Below, piece after piece: positions 1 through 8,108 of a stretch of DNA of 42,000 bases. A program made the position numbers and the translations under genes. The stretch spans positions 1-42,000 of IMG/VR virus record IMGVR_UViG_3300024346_000161; one strand, written 5' to 3'. The DNA comes from a virus. Each line of letters starts with the position of its first letter. The first letter of the stretch is position 1. A model generated the notes under the pieces. The model searched no databases. It was not told where the DNA came from and worked only from the letters and a program-made list of their open reading frames with translations.

Positions 1-120
1 GACCTCCCGGACTGGTGGGTGGAGAGTGATTGATTCTACTATCAGGAAGGGTTGAATTGATTGTTTATATGGGGGAGGGGTTTGGATTCAAGGGGGTTGA
101 AGCGGTTAACTGAGGGGCAT
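1..120. other. Window-edge stretch without a supported gene
   Basis: No reading frame of useful length runs through this stretch on either strand. The plus strand is strikingly rich in G runs compared with the AT-rich surroundings. It lies downstream of the minus-strand cassette and beyond its terminator. I cannot assign a function. Confidence 0.4.
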
Positions 121-124
121 AAAA

Positions 125-148
125 AAGGGAACCTTGTAGGGATCCCTT
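125..148 (-). terminator. Intrinsic terminator of the leader-protein cassette
   Basis: On the minus strand AAGGGATCC pairs with GGTTCCCTT (one T-T mismatch) around a six-base loop, followed by TTTTTT. It sits just after the stop of the 171-830 gene, so it would end the leader-protein operon. Confidence 0.7.
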
Positions 149-170
149 GGATGTAGTAATTTATGATTGT

Positions 171-830
171 TTATAGTGATATAAATCTTGAAGTGTCGGT
201 TCCTGAAACCTTACCATTTAGGAGTGTAAAATACTCACTATCAAGTCTGGCTGTCCAGGTTCCTGGTAGTCTATTTCCCTGTTTCTTAATATATTCTAAA
301 TAGAGTCGACCTCTCTTAGATTGTGCAATTGGAACTCCCTCTTCGCTGTCCTCGATTTTTGGTATTATTCTTATTTCTTGTAACTTAATCCAAGACCATT
401 CTGAAATTTCTTTAGCGAAACTTGCAACAATATCTGAAACTGTAGATATAACTCTAAATTGTTCTCCGAAGTTTGTTATTTGTGTATCATCTCTGCCCTC
501 AAGGTCAAATGAAACTACAATAATTAGATTAAAATCATGTGGTTTCGGTGCTCCTGGTTTTCTACCAAAACTGATGCTTACATTTCTTGCCCAGCCTCCA
601 TGGATTCTAACATAATATGATGCTTTTTCACTTTGGAATCCGTACATGATAGAATTACTTTTGAATTCATTCCAGTTACCGGTAACATTTTGAGATTTAT
701 CATAATCACTAAGTTCAGAAGCCCAGGTTTCTACCTTGGTAAATCCTGTTTTTTTCCATGGATATGGTTTTGAACCCTCTCCGATCTCATTGATCAGCAT
801 ATATTCCTCAAATAGCGGTATATGTTTCAT
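171..830 (-). CDS. Leader-bearing (capsid-targeted?) hypothetical protein, 219 aa
   Basis: The function of the body is not recognised. The N terminus MKHIPLFEEYMLINE is a slightly stretched version of the leader shared by about a dozen genes in this window, which I interpret as a capsid-targeting sequence ending in a prohead-protease site of the form [ILV]-x-E. The mature part would start at IGEGSKPYPW. It is a mixed alpha/beta sequence rich in aromatic residues, with no transmembrane segment, and a basic stretch near residue 170 (AQSKRGRLYLEYIKKQG). It is the last gene of the cassette, two bases beyond the 833-1081 gene and followed by a terminator. Confidence 0.85.
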   Translation of the reverse strand: MKHIPLFEEYMLINEIGEGSKPYPWKKTGFTKVETWASELSDYDKSQNVTGNWNEFKSNSIMYGFQSEKASYYVRIHGGWARNVSISFGRKPGAPKPHDFNLIIVVSFDLEGRDDTQITNFGEQFRVISTVSDIVASFAKEISEWSWIKLQEIRIIPKIEDSEEGVPIAQSKRGRLYLEYIKKQGNRLPGTWTARLDSEYFTLLNGKVSGTDTSRFISL

Positions 831-832
831 CT

Positions 833-1081
833 TTATAGGTTGATTGCAGTTTTTGCTAATTTCTTTAGGTCTTGATATTTAATACCATATTGTTGCAATA
901 CATCAGTATCAGCATGCACATCAAAGAATGATGCTAGTTCATCAACATCACCTCCGCCTTGTATTGCATAATATTCGTCTTGTAATTCCATATCATCTGG
1001 CATCCAATCTTCCATATCAGCCAAAGCCTCTTTAAATTTGTCTTCGTTTACAAATTGTTCGTATAGTTTAACGTGTTTCAT
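833..1081 (-). CDS. Leader-bearing small acidic protein, 82 aa
   Basis: The N terminus MKHVKLYEQFVNE is a full copy of the shared leader; cleavage after NE would release an acidic protein of about 69 residues. That body (DMEDWMPDDMELQDEYYAIQ and on) is rich in Asp and Glu and predicted helical. T4 internal proteins are also small and leader-cleaved, but I see no similarity in the body. It lies between two other leader genes on the same strand and is probably co-transcribed with them. No enzymatic motif is visible. Confidence 0.85.
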   Translation of the reverse strand: MKHVKLYEQFVNEDKFKEALADMEDWMPDDMELQDEYYAIQGGGDVDELASFFDVHADTDVLQQYGIKYQDLKKLAKTAINL

Positions 1082-1133
1082 AACTTATTTATTATTTTAT
1101 TTCTGTCCAATAGTTGTCTTTAACTTTACTTTT

Positions 1134-1544
1134 TTATATCTTTACAAGATTAACTTTTATTTTAGTTTCTCCAAGAGCCCATGCTGTTAATAAACGATGA
1201 TGTCCATCATATATTGCTAATCCATCAGGAAATTGAATCATATTAATTAAGGGTAGTTTTTCAAAATCACCAATCATACCTTTTACTTTATTACTTTGAA
1301 TATTAGGTTGAGTGATTTTTACGTCCTTTACGTTTACTGACTTTACTTTAGCGTCACTTTGATTTTTTTCAAATGTTTCAATAACTTCGCTCCATGTATG
1401 TTTGCTTCGATCAAAAACTCCGTCGATCTTTTTAGCATCATCAAACATAGAACCTTTTGGTAAGCCATCAATCAATTCCATAGCCGAATCAAAATCTCTC
1501 TTCGATTCGTTAATAAATTGTTCAAATAACTTTACTTTTTTCAT
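1134..1544 (-). CDS. Leader-bearing ParB/sulfiredoxin-like protein, 136 aa
   Basis: The leader MKKVKLFEQFINE is followed by a short helical region and then, from about residue 72, a ParB-N/sulfiredoxin-like fold: VKDVKITQPNIQS, then PLINMIQFPDGLAIYDGHHR. The GHHRLLTAWALGE segment corresponds to the GxxR nucleotide-binding motif of the ParB/Srx superfamily. Members bind or hydrolyse nucleotides, and some are nucleases or kinases. The start codon overlaps the stop of the gene upstream (TAATG), showing translational coupling. If the leader means packaging, this ParB-like domain would be delivered into the host cell. The family call rests on one motif and the strand pattern. Confidence 0.8.
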   Translation of the reverse strand: MKKVKLFEQFINESKRDFDSAMELIDGLPKGSMFDDAKKIDGVFDRSKHTWSEVIETFEKNQSDAKVKSVNVKDVKITQPNIQSNKVKGMIGDFEKLPLINMIQFPDGLAIYDGHHRLLTAWALGETKIKVNLVKI

Positions 1545-1846
1545 TACGATATGTATGCGTTTAATTCGTATCTATTTCCCATTCCATAAACTGAAATTTG
1601 AAGGGCTTTCTTTTGTTCTTTGCCGTTTTTATGTAAAGTAATTGTAATTCTATTTGTAAAACCGTCTCCAGGTCTTTTAGGACCCATTGAAATTTCATTC
1701 CAAACATCATCTTCGTCCACTTCATATCCACTTGCTTTTGCATATTCCAATGCAGCAGTAATTGCTTCAGCATATGAATCATGGTATACTTGGTAATCTA
1801 CTTTCTTTTCAGTTACGAATTGTTCGAATAATTTTACTTTTTTCAT
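1544..1846 (-). CDS. Leader-bearing conserved phage protein, 100 aa
   Basis: I place the start at the ATG giving MKKVKLFEQFVTEK, because this restores the shared leader and leaves only a short gap to the upstream stop; the frame is open upstream, but that extension lies inside the previous gene. The body (DDVWNEISMGPKRPGDG, then KNGKEQKKALQISVYGMGNRYELNAYIS) resembles a small conserved hypothetical family I associate with T4-like and other large phages; its function is unknown. The stop overlaps the next start (TAATG). The leader variant here ends VTE instead of NE. Confidence 0.85.
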   Translation of the reverse strand: MKKVKLFEQFVTEKKVDYQVYHDSYAEAITAALEYAKASGYEVDEDDVWNEISMGPKRPGDGFTNRITITLHKNGKEQKKALQISVYGMGNRYELNAYIS

Positions 1847-1850
1847 AGTT

Positions 1851-2702
1851 TTATTTTGGTTGTTTTTCATTGGCTCTACACCAATTAACAGCATCTTTAA
1901 CAGTTTCTAATTCTTGGTCATTTCCACTTAAATCATAAATACCTAAGATAGTTTCACCATCGTCATTTAAGTAGAATGAAAACTCTTCCAATTCTCCTTC
2001 GTGTCTTGGTGCTTCTGATTCTAATCCACTTGCAAAGTGAACGATATGTGGAAACTCTTCCATTCCATCATATCCCCAAACTATTTTTTCTACGTTTTTG
2101 GCTTTAGCAAGTTCTTTGAATAATTTTACTAAAATAGCTGGTTTGGCCTCTTCATTTAAGAATTGCTCAAATAATTTTACGTGTTTCATGTTTTGATTTA
2201 TTTTTGTATTTTTATATATCTCTCTGATATGAAGTACGTTTTTAATTGCATTAATGAAAACATCTGAAGGTACTCTGTGCTCTCCATTGTATGTTTTGTA
2301 TGTGAAATTACCAACTCCTTCAGTGTCAAAATAATTTCTAACGTCCTTACTGTTAATTACTTTGTCATTTTTGCCAAAATAAACAGTATTGTACGTTCCA
2401 CTAAGTCCTGAATTATCTACCATTGGGTCAAATGAACGTCCGACCATCGCAGGATTGAATAAGAGTGCCGGGATTGATAATTTTGCTCCAATTAAATATG
2501 AAACATATCCACCCATCGAAGATCCGACGATTAAATCAGGTTGAAATCTTTTAATTTCACTAAGTAATTTATTGAATGTTGCAGGATCTCTATAATTGAT
2601 TGAAGGTGCATAAACCTCATCAAATGTTTCATTCATATAGATAATTTTAGGATCCTTTTTATCTATAGATGATTCTAATCCGTGTAAGTAAGCTATTTTC
2701 AT
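1851..2702 (-). CDS. YqiA-like esterase fused in frame to a leader-bearing protein, 283 aa
   Basis: Residues 1-171 form an alpha/beta-hydrolase-like domain of the YqiA/UPF0227 type: IAYLHGLESS at the start, nucleophile elbow GSSMGGY near residue 60, and a C-terminal GEHR histidine. A complete copy of the leader, MKHVKLFEQFLNE, then begins at residue 172 (base 2189), followed by a roughly 98-residue acidic domain. No stop codon separates the two. The bases just before Met172 are A-rich like the leaders of the other cassette genes, so the second part may be translated independently, with a lost stop joining them. A possible promoter-like TATATTTACATA lies upstream at 2716-2727, but without the usual -33 element. 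Confidence 0.8.
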   Translation of the reverse strand: MKIAYLHGLESSIDKKDPKIIYMNETFDEVYAPSINYRDPATFNKLLSEIKRFQPDLIVGSSMGGYVSYLIGAKLSIPALLFNPAMVGRSFDPMVDNSGLSGTYNTVYFGKNDKVINSKDVRNYFDTEGVGNFTYKTYNGEHRVPSDVFINAIKNVLHIREIYKNTKINQNMKHVKLFEQFLNEEAKPAILVKLFKELAKAKNVEKIVWGYDGMEEFPHIVHFASGLESEAPRHEGELEEFSFYLNDDGETILGIYDLSGNDQELETVKDAVNWCRANEKQPK

Positions 2703-2779
2703 TGTTCTTTAATTATATGTAAATATAAACAAAAAATGTGACATAAAAAAATTATATCACACTTATTTTTATATTATTT

Positions 2780-3373
2780 TTAAATTTTTGGTCGACCTAA
2801 AAGGATTTTATCATGATTGTGTCCACCTAAAACTCTAGTGTACCACCCATTTCCAGGCATGCCATCCTTTGTTCCAATAAACTCAATTTTCTTACCTAGC
2901 ACCTTTTCGATAATATTAACATCTGTTACAACAGGTACGTCATATTTGTTTAATAAAATCTCTGCAATCTTTCCAGAAACTTCAATATAATATCCTAATT
3001 GTTGTAGTTCTTTTCCTCTTGCAGTAATATATGCACGTTTTGCTGGGCTACTTCCATCATGTCCAACTCCAGAGTATTTGATTCCATAATTTGTTTTCTG
3101 ACCAAACATAATCATGTCAAAATTATTGTCTCCGTGAATATCTACGCCTTCCCAATAATTCCAATCTGGATCAGAGAATACATCATTTGGCGATTTAATC
3201 TTTGCATGTCCACCAATTTCAGCATATGCTGTTGAAATTAAATCATAAAACTCACCAGCAAGTTCAGGATATTTTGAAGCATCAAACTTTATTGTCTTAT
3301 TTCGCTTAGGATTAAAGATTTCTCCACTTGATTTTTCATTGATAAACTCTTCAAATAGTTTTACTTTTTTCAT
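2780..3373 (-). CDS. Leader-bearing hypothetical protein, 197 aa
   Basis: The N terminus MKKVKLFEEFINEK carries the shared leader. The body is a soluble mixed alpha/beta protein with a conspicuous C-terminal block (GWYTRVLGGHNHDKILLGRP) that ends the protein. I do not recognise the family; an acyltransferase-like fold is conceivable, but nothing in the sequence proves it. It is separated from the neighbouring ATP-grasp gene by nine bases on the same strand. If the leader is cleaved, the mature product begins at KSSGEIFNPK and is about 184 residues long. Confidence 0.85.
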   Translation of the reverse strand: MKKVKLFEEFINEKSSGEIFNPKRNKTIKFDASKYPELAGEFYDLISTAYAEIGGHAKIKSPNDVFSDPDWNYWEGVDIHGDNNFDMIMFGQKTNYGIKYSGVGHDGSSPAKRAYITARGKELQQLGYYIEVSGKIAEILLNKYDVPVVTDVNIIEKVLGKKIEFIGTKDGMPGNGWYTRVLGGHNHDKILLGRPKI

Positions 3374-3382
3374 ATCTAAGGT

Positions 3383-4396
3383 TTATTTTACAGAGATTGG
3401 ATCCAAACTTGATTTATACTCTTCCGGGTACTCTTCAGCCATTAATTTTCTATGTTTGTTTGCAATTTCTTGTAGCTCCTCTTCACATTCTTTAGGAATA
3501 TCGATGTTAAGTGCCATCTTTTGAAATGATTTGTAAATAGAAAGAAACATCGATGGTCCAATTCCTGGCGCTCCATTAATTTCCGGAACCCATAATGCAC
3601 CCGATTTATCTAAAATTAAATCAATGTTATAAAATTCAAGTTTAACTCCTTTGTTAAGCTCTTCCATAATCTCATTAATTCTATCAAGATGTTTAAATGT
3701 TTCTAAATTCTGATCAAAATAAACAAGGTCAATTTTTTCATCAATTCCTTTTTTACCAACCGACATATCATTGTTGGCATTAGTAATTCTTTCAGCAATA
3801 TGAATAACTTTGCCATCCATAATAAATGCACGGAATTCACGATCAATATCTTTTCCCTCTTGCCAAACATCAAATTTTGATTTGCTCTTTCTAGCATCTT
3901 CATAGTTATCAAACTTCTCAATACCTTGAGCACTAAAACCCTTTGATGGTTTTGCAATAATTGGTAAATCTAATTGTTCAATATCATCTAATGAATATAC
4001 GGTCTTTGGAATAAACGTTGTGTCTGGGAAAGTTTGATAGAATAATTTTTTATCAGCACTTAATTGTAAATCTTCAACTTTATTATATACTTTAGCTCTC
4101 ATATCTGAGATAAAGTTATGCTTAGTAGAAGTAAAGTTCAATAATGGAATATCATACTTGATTTTATTAAATCTTCTGTTATTTGGAATTCTGTCCTCTC
4201 TATTATATTTGTCATCACCTTCAATTAAGACCATGTGAATGTACTTATCATACAGAGTTGCCATCATTTCTTTGGTAAAATCTTCAGTTTTAGAAGTTAG
4301 TCCAATAGTTCCTCTTAATGTAATTTGTAATTGAGGAATTTGATCCTCCATATATCTCTCATTAAGAAATTCTTCGTATAATTTAATTTTTTTCAT
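3383..4396 (-). CDS. Leader-bearing ATP-grasp enzyme, 337 aa
   Basis: After the leader MKKIKLYEEFLNE comes a pre-ATP-grasp region and then ATP-grasp hallmarks: IPKTVYSLDD, the ATP-binding strand and loop LPIIAKPSKGFSAQGIEKF, and the metal-binding FYNIDLILDKSGALWVPEIN followed by GAPGIGP. ATP-grasp enzymes join a carboxylate to an amine or thiol through an acyl phosphate; the substrate cannot be read from the sequence. Its start overlaps the stop of the next ATP-grasp gene (TAATG), and the two are divergent paralogues. An ATP-grasp ligase carrying a packaging-type leader is unusual and suggests modification of a host target soon after injection. Confidence 0.9.
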   Translation of the reverse strand: MKKIKLYEEFLNERYMEDQIPQLQITLRGTIGLTSKTEDFTKEMMATLYDKYIHMVLIEGDDKYNREDRIPNNRRFNKIKYDIPLLNFTSTKHNFISDMRAKVYNKVEDLQLSADKKLFYQTFPDTTFIPKTVYSLDDIEQLDLPIIAKPSKGFSAQGIEKFDNYEDARKSKSKFDVWQEGKDIDREFRAFIMDGKVIHIAERITNANNDMSVGKKGIDEKIDLVYFDQNLETFKHLDRINEIMEELNKGVKLEFYNIDLILDKSGALWVPEINGAPGIGPSMFLSIYKSFQKMALNIDIPKECEEELQEIANKHRKLMAEEYPEEYKSSLDPISVK

Positions 4397-5340
4397 TATA
4401 ATTTTATTTCGAAATTTTTACTTTTATCCGAAGCTGTAACCTCGTCCATTATCTTATTTAATCTATCTATCTCAGTATTAGATTCTTTCGAAACATCTTT
4501 TCCATAAAAATCCTTAAAGATCAATTTATACAATTCATTAGGTACATTGAAAGGTGATCCTGGGTGACTATTTCCCTCGATTACATATATTTTACCATCT
4601 TTGTCTTCCATTATATCAAAACAAACAAATGGTAATTCATTAAATATTTTAGCAAATTCAGAAACAACAGTGTTGAAGCTTTCTGGCAATTTATTAATGT
4701 CCTTTTTGATATATTTAAACATCATTCTATCTTCACCATTACCGTCTCCTGATTTGGCTTTGTCATTCACTGGATTTCTTTCCATCCAAAAGAATGGAGT
4801 TCCTTTAAATAACATAACCCTATGCTCTGATTTTTTATCAATGTATTCGGAATAAACATTGAATTTAGAATGATCTGCCGAACCCCAATCTTTTTGATTT
4901 TTAAAGATTTGAATTCCTAATCCTGAGTGTCCTTTTGCAGGTTTTCCAATCAATGGAAATCCAATTTTTAAAGCATCTTCAGTTGAATATGCTGTTTTCG
5001 GTATGTTATCATGTCCATTCACACGCTTATGGAATTCTTTTTTCGAACCAACTATTCCATAATGTTCAGGAAGATTGTATACATTTTCTTTTTTAATTTT
5101 TCCAGCATCCAATAAATCTTCTGAGATTGTTTTATTGTATGTTAATACTGGAAAACTTTTATCAATATCCAAATCTTTATAATTTTCTGGAGTAATCCAT
5201 ATATAAATTGAAGAGTCCTTTAAATCTTTGTGGTTATACCACTTTTGATCTGGTCCATCAATCGTAATGTATATTTTATGTAGGTCTAAATTTTGAGATT
5301 TCTCATTGAGAAATTCTTCAAATAATTTTATCTTTTTCAC
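4396..5340 (-). CDS. Leader-bearing ATP-grasp enzyme, paralogue, 314 aa
   Basis: The start is GTG at 5340, chosen because it gives the intact leader MKKIKLFEEFLNEK. ATP-grasp features follow: IPKTAYSTEDALKIGFPLIG, KPAKGHSGLGIQIF, and the C-terminal catalytic segment FVCFDIMEDKDGKIYVIEGN with SHPGSPFN. It shares the order of motifs with its downstream partner at 3383-4396 but is clearly diverged. The reaction is presumably ligase-type with unknown substrate. The gene pair is translationally coupled by a one-base overlap. Confidence 0.9.
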   Translation of the reverse strand: MKKIKLFEEFLNEKSQNLDLHKIYITIDGPDQKWYNHKDLKDSSIYIWITPENYKDLDIDKSFPVLTYNKTISEDLLDAGKIKKENVYNLPEHYGIVGSKKEFHKRVNGHDNIPKTAYSTEDALKIGFPLIGKPAKGHSGLGIQIFKNQKDWGSADHSKFNVYSEYIDKKSEHRVMLFKGTPFFWMERNPVNDKAKSGDGNGEDRMMFKYIKKDINKLPESFNTVVSEFAKIFNELPFVCFDIMEDKDGKIYVIEGNSHPGSPFNVPNELYKLIFKDFYGKDVSKESNTEIDRLNKIMDEVTASDKSKNFEIKL

Positions 5341-5354
5341 CCAATATCGATTTT

Positions 5355-5852
5355 TTATTTACTACCCACTTCTTTATTGCCGACCTCTTTGAATTTACAA
5401 GCAACTAGTGCTGACATGAATTCATAAATGCTCATTGGTACTTCTTGTACTTTGCCTCTGTTGGTTTTAGATCCCATCCACTTGCCACCTTTAAATTCAT
5501 AAGTGTATTCAGTAGAATTAAACTTAACATATAGTTTTCCACTAGAAATGGCTTTCTCTTTTACATGTACTCCATAAGGACCGTATGCAAGGTGCAGCGC
5601 TGCATCAATTAATTTCTCAGTAGGATATGCATTTGCATCACTAACTATAGTTTGTTGTAGCGAACTTCTAAACATTGGTTCAACTGTGTTCTTGTCAAGA
5701 AAAAGCGCATATACCTTTTGATCTTCATATTTACCGATTTCGAAACCGGTGTGGCATGCTCCCATTAATAGGCTATCACTTGATGTTATGCCAGTTGAAG
5801 TGTCCCATTTTGCTTCATTTACAAATTGTTCGTATAGTTTAATGTGTTTCAT
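5355..5852 (-). CDS. Leader-bearing hypothetical protein, 165 aa
   Basis: The leader is MKHIKLYEQFVNEAK. The body contains a Ser/Gly-rich start (GITSSDSLLMGACHTGFEIG) and a predicted alpha/beta region ending in lysine-rich repeats (FKEVGNKEVGSK). No family was recognised and no membrane segment is visible. It is in line with the two ATP-grasp genes on the same strand, 14 bases from the next start. Confidence 0.85.
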   Translation of the reverse strand: MKHIKLYEQFVNEAKWDTSTGITSSDSLLMGACHTGFEIGKYEDQKVYALFLDKNTVEPMFRSSLQQTIVSDANAYPTEKLIDAALHLAYGPYGVHVKEKAISSGKLYVKFNSTEYTYEFKGGKWMGSKTNRGKVQEVPMSIYEFMSALVACKFKEVGNKEVGSK

Positions 5853-5861
5853 AATTTTGTT

Positions 5862-6026
5862 TTATTTTTTTAGGTACATTTCAATTATCGGGCAATGGCT
5901 GATGTACACCTGAAGGTGCATCCCATTGAGCCTAACACCTTCTTTTATCCCATTCACTATTTCCATTATAAAATAGTGAGGAACAAACCCAGTGTCAATA
6001 TATTCTTTGTACTCTTCGCTTGTCAT
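5862..6026 (-). CDS. Small hypothetical protein, 54 aa
   Basis: An ATG at 6026 opens a 54-codon frame (MTSEEYKEYIDTGFVPHYFI onward) that fills the gap between its neighbours, ending TAA at 5862 just before the next start. It has no leader of the shared type. Its charged N terminus and ordinary composition make it plausible as a real gene; no family is recognised. Confidence 0.6.
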   Translation of the reverse strand: MTSEEYKEYIDTGFVPHYFIMEIVNGIKEGVRLNGMHLQVYISHCPIIEMYLKK

Positions 6027-6034
6027 TTCTATAT

Positions 6035-7486
6035 TTATTTCATTTTAAAACCAAGTTTTCCATTTCCAGGGTTAGGAGTAGATACGTTTGGAGCTTCATA
6101 TGATAATTTAGCGTTGCTATCACCAAATCCCTTAAGATAGAAATTTATCTCTTCTGTTTTTAACAATACATCCATATAAAGCTGCTTAACCTCTAATTTA
6201 GATACAATCTTTTGTAGTGTATCAATATAAAGATTACCATCTCCCAATTTACCATTTAACTTGTCAATCAATTGAAGTGATAATGGATATGAAAAAAGTC
6301 CAATATATTTTTTACCTGCCTTTAGTTTGTCCCATGGAACATCGCTATATTTTTTAGAACCTCTACCCGCAACATCAACAATAGGACCAACGTACTTGTT
6401 GTAAAATTCCTCTTCTCCTAATTCTCCTATTTTAGCTTGTATAAAATCTTCTAGTGATTTTGAATCTAGTGTAACGTTTCCAATTAATTCTTTGAGTTTG
6501 CTAACTGAAGTTAATTCCATGAATTCAGCTCCTTTAATATATCCATCAACAACATTATTTGTTTCAATTATTTTAAATAGCGCATATAATTTAACTTCAG
6601 AATCTTCTGTAAAATTATCAGAATTTAGATCTTTAATAATATTTGAAAGTGTTGGCGCTGCCCCCGCCTTATATTTTGAAGATATTCCATAACCATCGAT
6701 ATGGAAATCAACTAAAGGATTATTCCCAGATGGAAAGGATATTCCATGTGATGTTTTTACAACATTTAACATTAGAGCAGCTCCTAAAACTTCTCCAAAA
6801 TCCTTTCCTATAGTGTTTAAATCAGCATTTCCTAGAACATCAATAGCCTCTTTAATGTTTTCATCATATTTTATAGTTTCATTAAAGGTAGTAAGTTCCA
6901 TTAAACTATTAAATTTTACTGATGGAACATGTGATGCGATCAAATCATATAATTCAGTTAAAAATGATTGCATAAATAGATTTGATTTTCCATAATTTCT
7001 ATTTATTGATGAATGGACTGCAGATTTTAATGAATTTGAGTTCATTTCGGTATCCCCAGGAATTCCTAAAGAAGATGGACTAAGCTCTTTTGATTTAATG
7101 GAACCCATGGGTGGTTTATTATCTACAAATTTAATAATATCGCCCTTAGATATTTTCAATGAAGATATTTTACTATCTGTTGTAAAAGTTACAATGTATG
7201 TTGTAAATTTTCCGGAATTACCTCCGTTTGCATAGTCCCCGGGACCTACTGCCTTAATTTCAACCGAACTAAGTCCAATTTTATTAAGTGCATCCATAAT
7301 CATTGCAATTGACTTCTTTTCATCACCACCAAGATCGAATCTTAAATCCTTTCCACCATTTTTTGTATTAATTCTACCCTTACCTAATATTTTTTCAAGC
7401 GATGGAAGTACCAAACCTTCAATGGTTCTTGCATTCTCCTTTAGCAATACTTCAAATCTTGTTCTAATGTCGTTAAATGTACTCAT
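6035..7486 (-). CDS. Large hypothetical protein, possible nuclease-like core, 483 aa
   Basis: I choose ATG 7486 (MSTFNDIRTRFEVLLKENAR), since the longer frame would run into the upstream gene. The protein is soluble and helix-rich. Around residues 265-285 is VDFHIDGYGISSKYKAGAAP, which has the D-x(n)-[ST]xK look of a PD-(D/E)XK nuclease active site in a restriction-enzyme-like fold; this is suggestive only. It carries no leader sequence although it sits between leader genes. The C terminus is Pro/Gly/Asn-rich. Function is otherwise unknown; a role in host DNA degradation would fit the motif but is inference. Confidence 0.75.
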   Translation of the reverse strand: MSTFNDIRTRFEVLLKENARTIEGLVLPSLEKILGKGRINTKNGGKDLRFDLGGDEKKSIAMIMDALNKIGLSSVEIKAVGPGDYANGGNSGKFTTYIVTFTTDSKISSLKISKGDIIKFVDNKPPMGSIKSKELSPSSLGIPGDTEMNSNSLKSAVHSSINRNYGKSNLFMQSFLTELYDLIASHVPSVKFNSLMELTTFNETIKYDENIKEAIDVLGNADLNTIGKDFGEVLGAALMLNVVKTSHGISFPSGNNPLVDFHIDGYGISSKYKAGAAPTLSNIIKDLNSDNFTEDSEVKLYALFKIIETNNVVDGYIKGAEFMELTSVSKLKELIGNVTLDSKSLEDFIQAKIGELGEEEFYNKYVGPIVDVAGRGSKKYSDVPWDKLKAGKKYIGLFSYPLSLQLIDKLNGKLGDGNLYIDTLQKIVSKLEVKQLYMDVLLKTEEINFYLKGFGDSNAKLSYEAPNVSTPNPGNGKLGFKMK

Positions 7487-7490
7487 AATT

Positions 7491-8042
7491 TTAATGTTTT
7501 GCAAGATGTGTCTTGATCGTTGTACCAAGCTCAATCTCGAGTTGTTTTATTAGTTTTATGTTATTTCTATCATCATCAAAAAAAGTGATGTCGGTATAAC
7601 CCTCATCAATAAACCAACGCATTGCAGCCTGTTTTCTTTCTTGTATGCTTCCTGTTAATCCGTGAACTGGGTCATTAACGGCCCAAATCAGTTTCTTATC
7701 AATATGAAATCCTAAATGATATCTAAACCATTCATATATCATTTCTCTATTATCTCTAGCAGTAATTACTCCAACTGCTACACCATTTTTGTAGTTTTTT
7801 GTAAGAACTCTAAAGTATTTATCTATTAATCTACCGGCTTTCATAATCTCTAGGGATCTGAATTGGTCAAAATTAACTAAATGGTTTTGATTTTTCTCAT
7901 AAGAGTTAAATTCCTCTGGAGTCAATTCAAATGTTTCTCCAGTTCTAGTGTCAGTAACTACGATTTTAGCAGGTGTGATTGCTATAGTATCATCAATGTC
8001 GAAGATTAGGATTTTGTCTGTTGTGTACTTTTCGTTTATCAT
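7491..8042 (-). CDS. HAD-family phosphatase, PNKP/PseT-like, 183 aa
   Basis: The start MINEKYTTDK at 8042 is chosen because the upstream ATG and TTG codons overlap a class I promoter whose -7 element (TATATTTG) lies at 8061-8068. HAD motif I is FDIDDTIA (Asp15, Asp17), motif II is GVITARDN, and motif III/IV is ITFFDDDRNN. This layout matches the 3'-phosphatase domain of polynucleotide kinase/phosphatases such as T4 PseT, without a kinase domain. It could remove 3' phosphates during nucleic-acid repair. The N terminus MINEK looks like the tail end of the shared leader, possibly a degenerate copy. Confidence 0.85.
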   Translation of the reverse strand: MINEKYTTDKILIFDIDDTIAITPAKIVVTDTRTGETFELTPEEFNSYEKNQNHLVNFDQFRSLEIMKAGRLIDKYFRVLTKNYKNGVAVGVITARDNREMIYEWFRYHLGFHIDKKLIWAVNDPVHGLTGSIQERKQAAMRWFIDEGYTDITFFDDDRNNIKLIKQLEIELGTTIKTHLAKH

Positions 8043-8056
8043 GTTGTTATTAATCA

Positions 8057-8100
8057 TATGCAAATATAATAAAAAAAATTATATCTGAAAAACTTTTTTT
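8057..8100 (-). promoter_or_regulatory. Class I promoter for the HAD phosphatase
   Basis: On the minus strand the upstream box AAAGTTTTTC is followed, at the spacing shared by seven other sites, by TATATTTGCATA. TATATTTG matches the Bacteroidota consensus -7 element TAnnTTTG exactly. Confidence 0.75.
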
Positions 8101-8108
8101 GATTTATT

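Noticed and set aside
1561-1782. Second minus-strand frame of 73 codons
   Set aside because: It lies wholly inside the 1544-1846 leader gene in another frame and has biased composition.
5895-6140. Plus-strand frame of 81 codons
   Set aside because: It is antisense to the 54-residue gene and to the start of the 6035-7486 gene and has no supporting signal.
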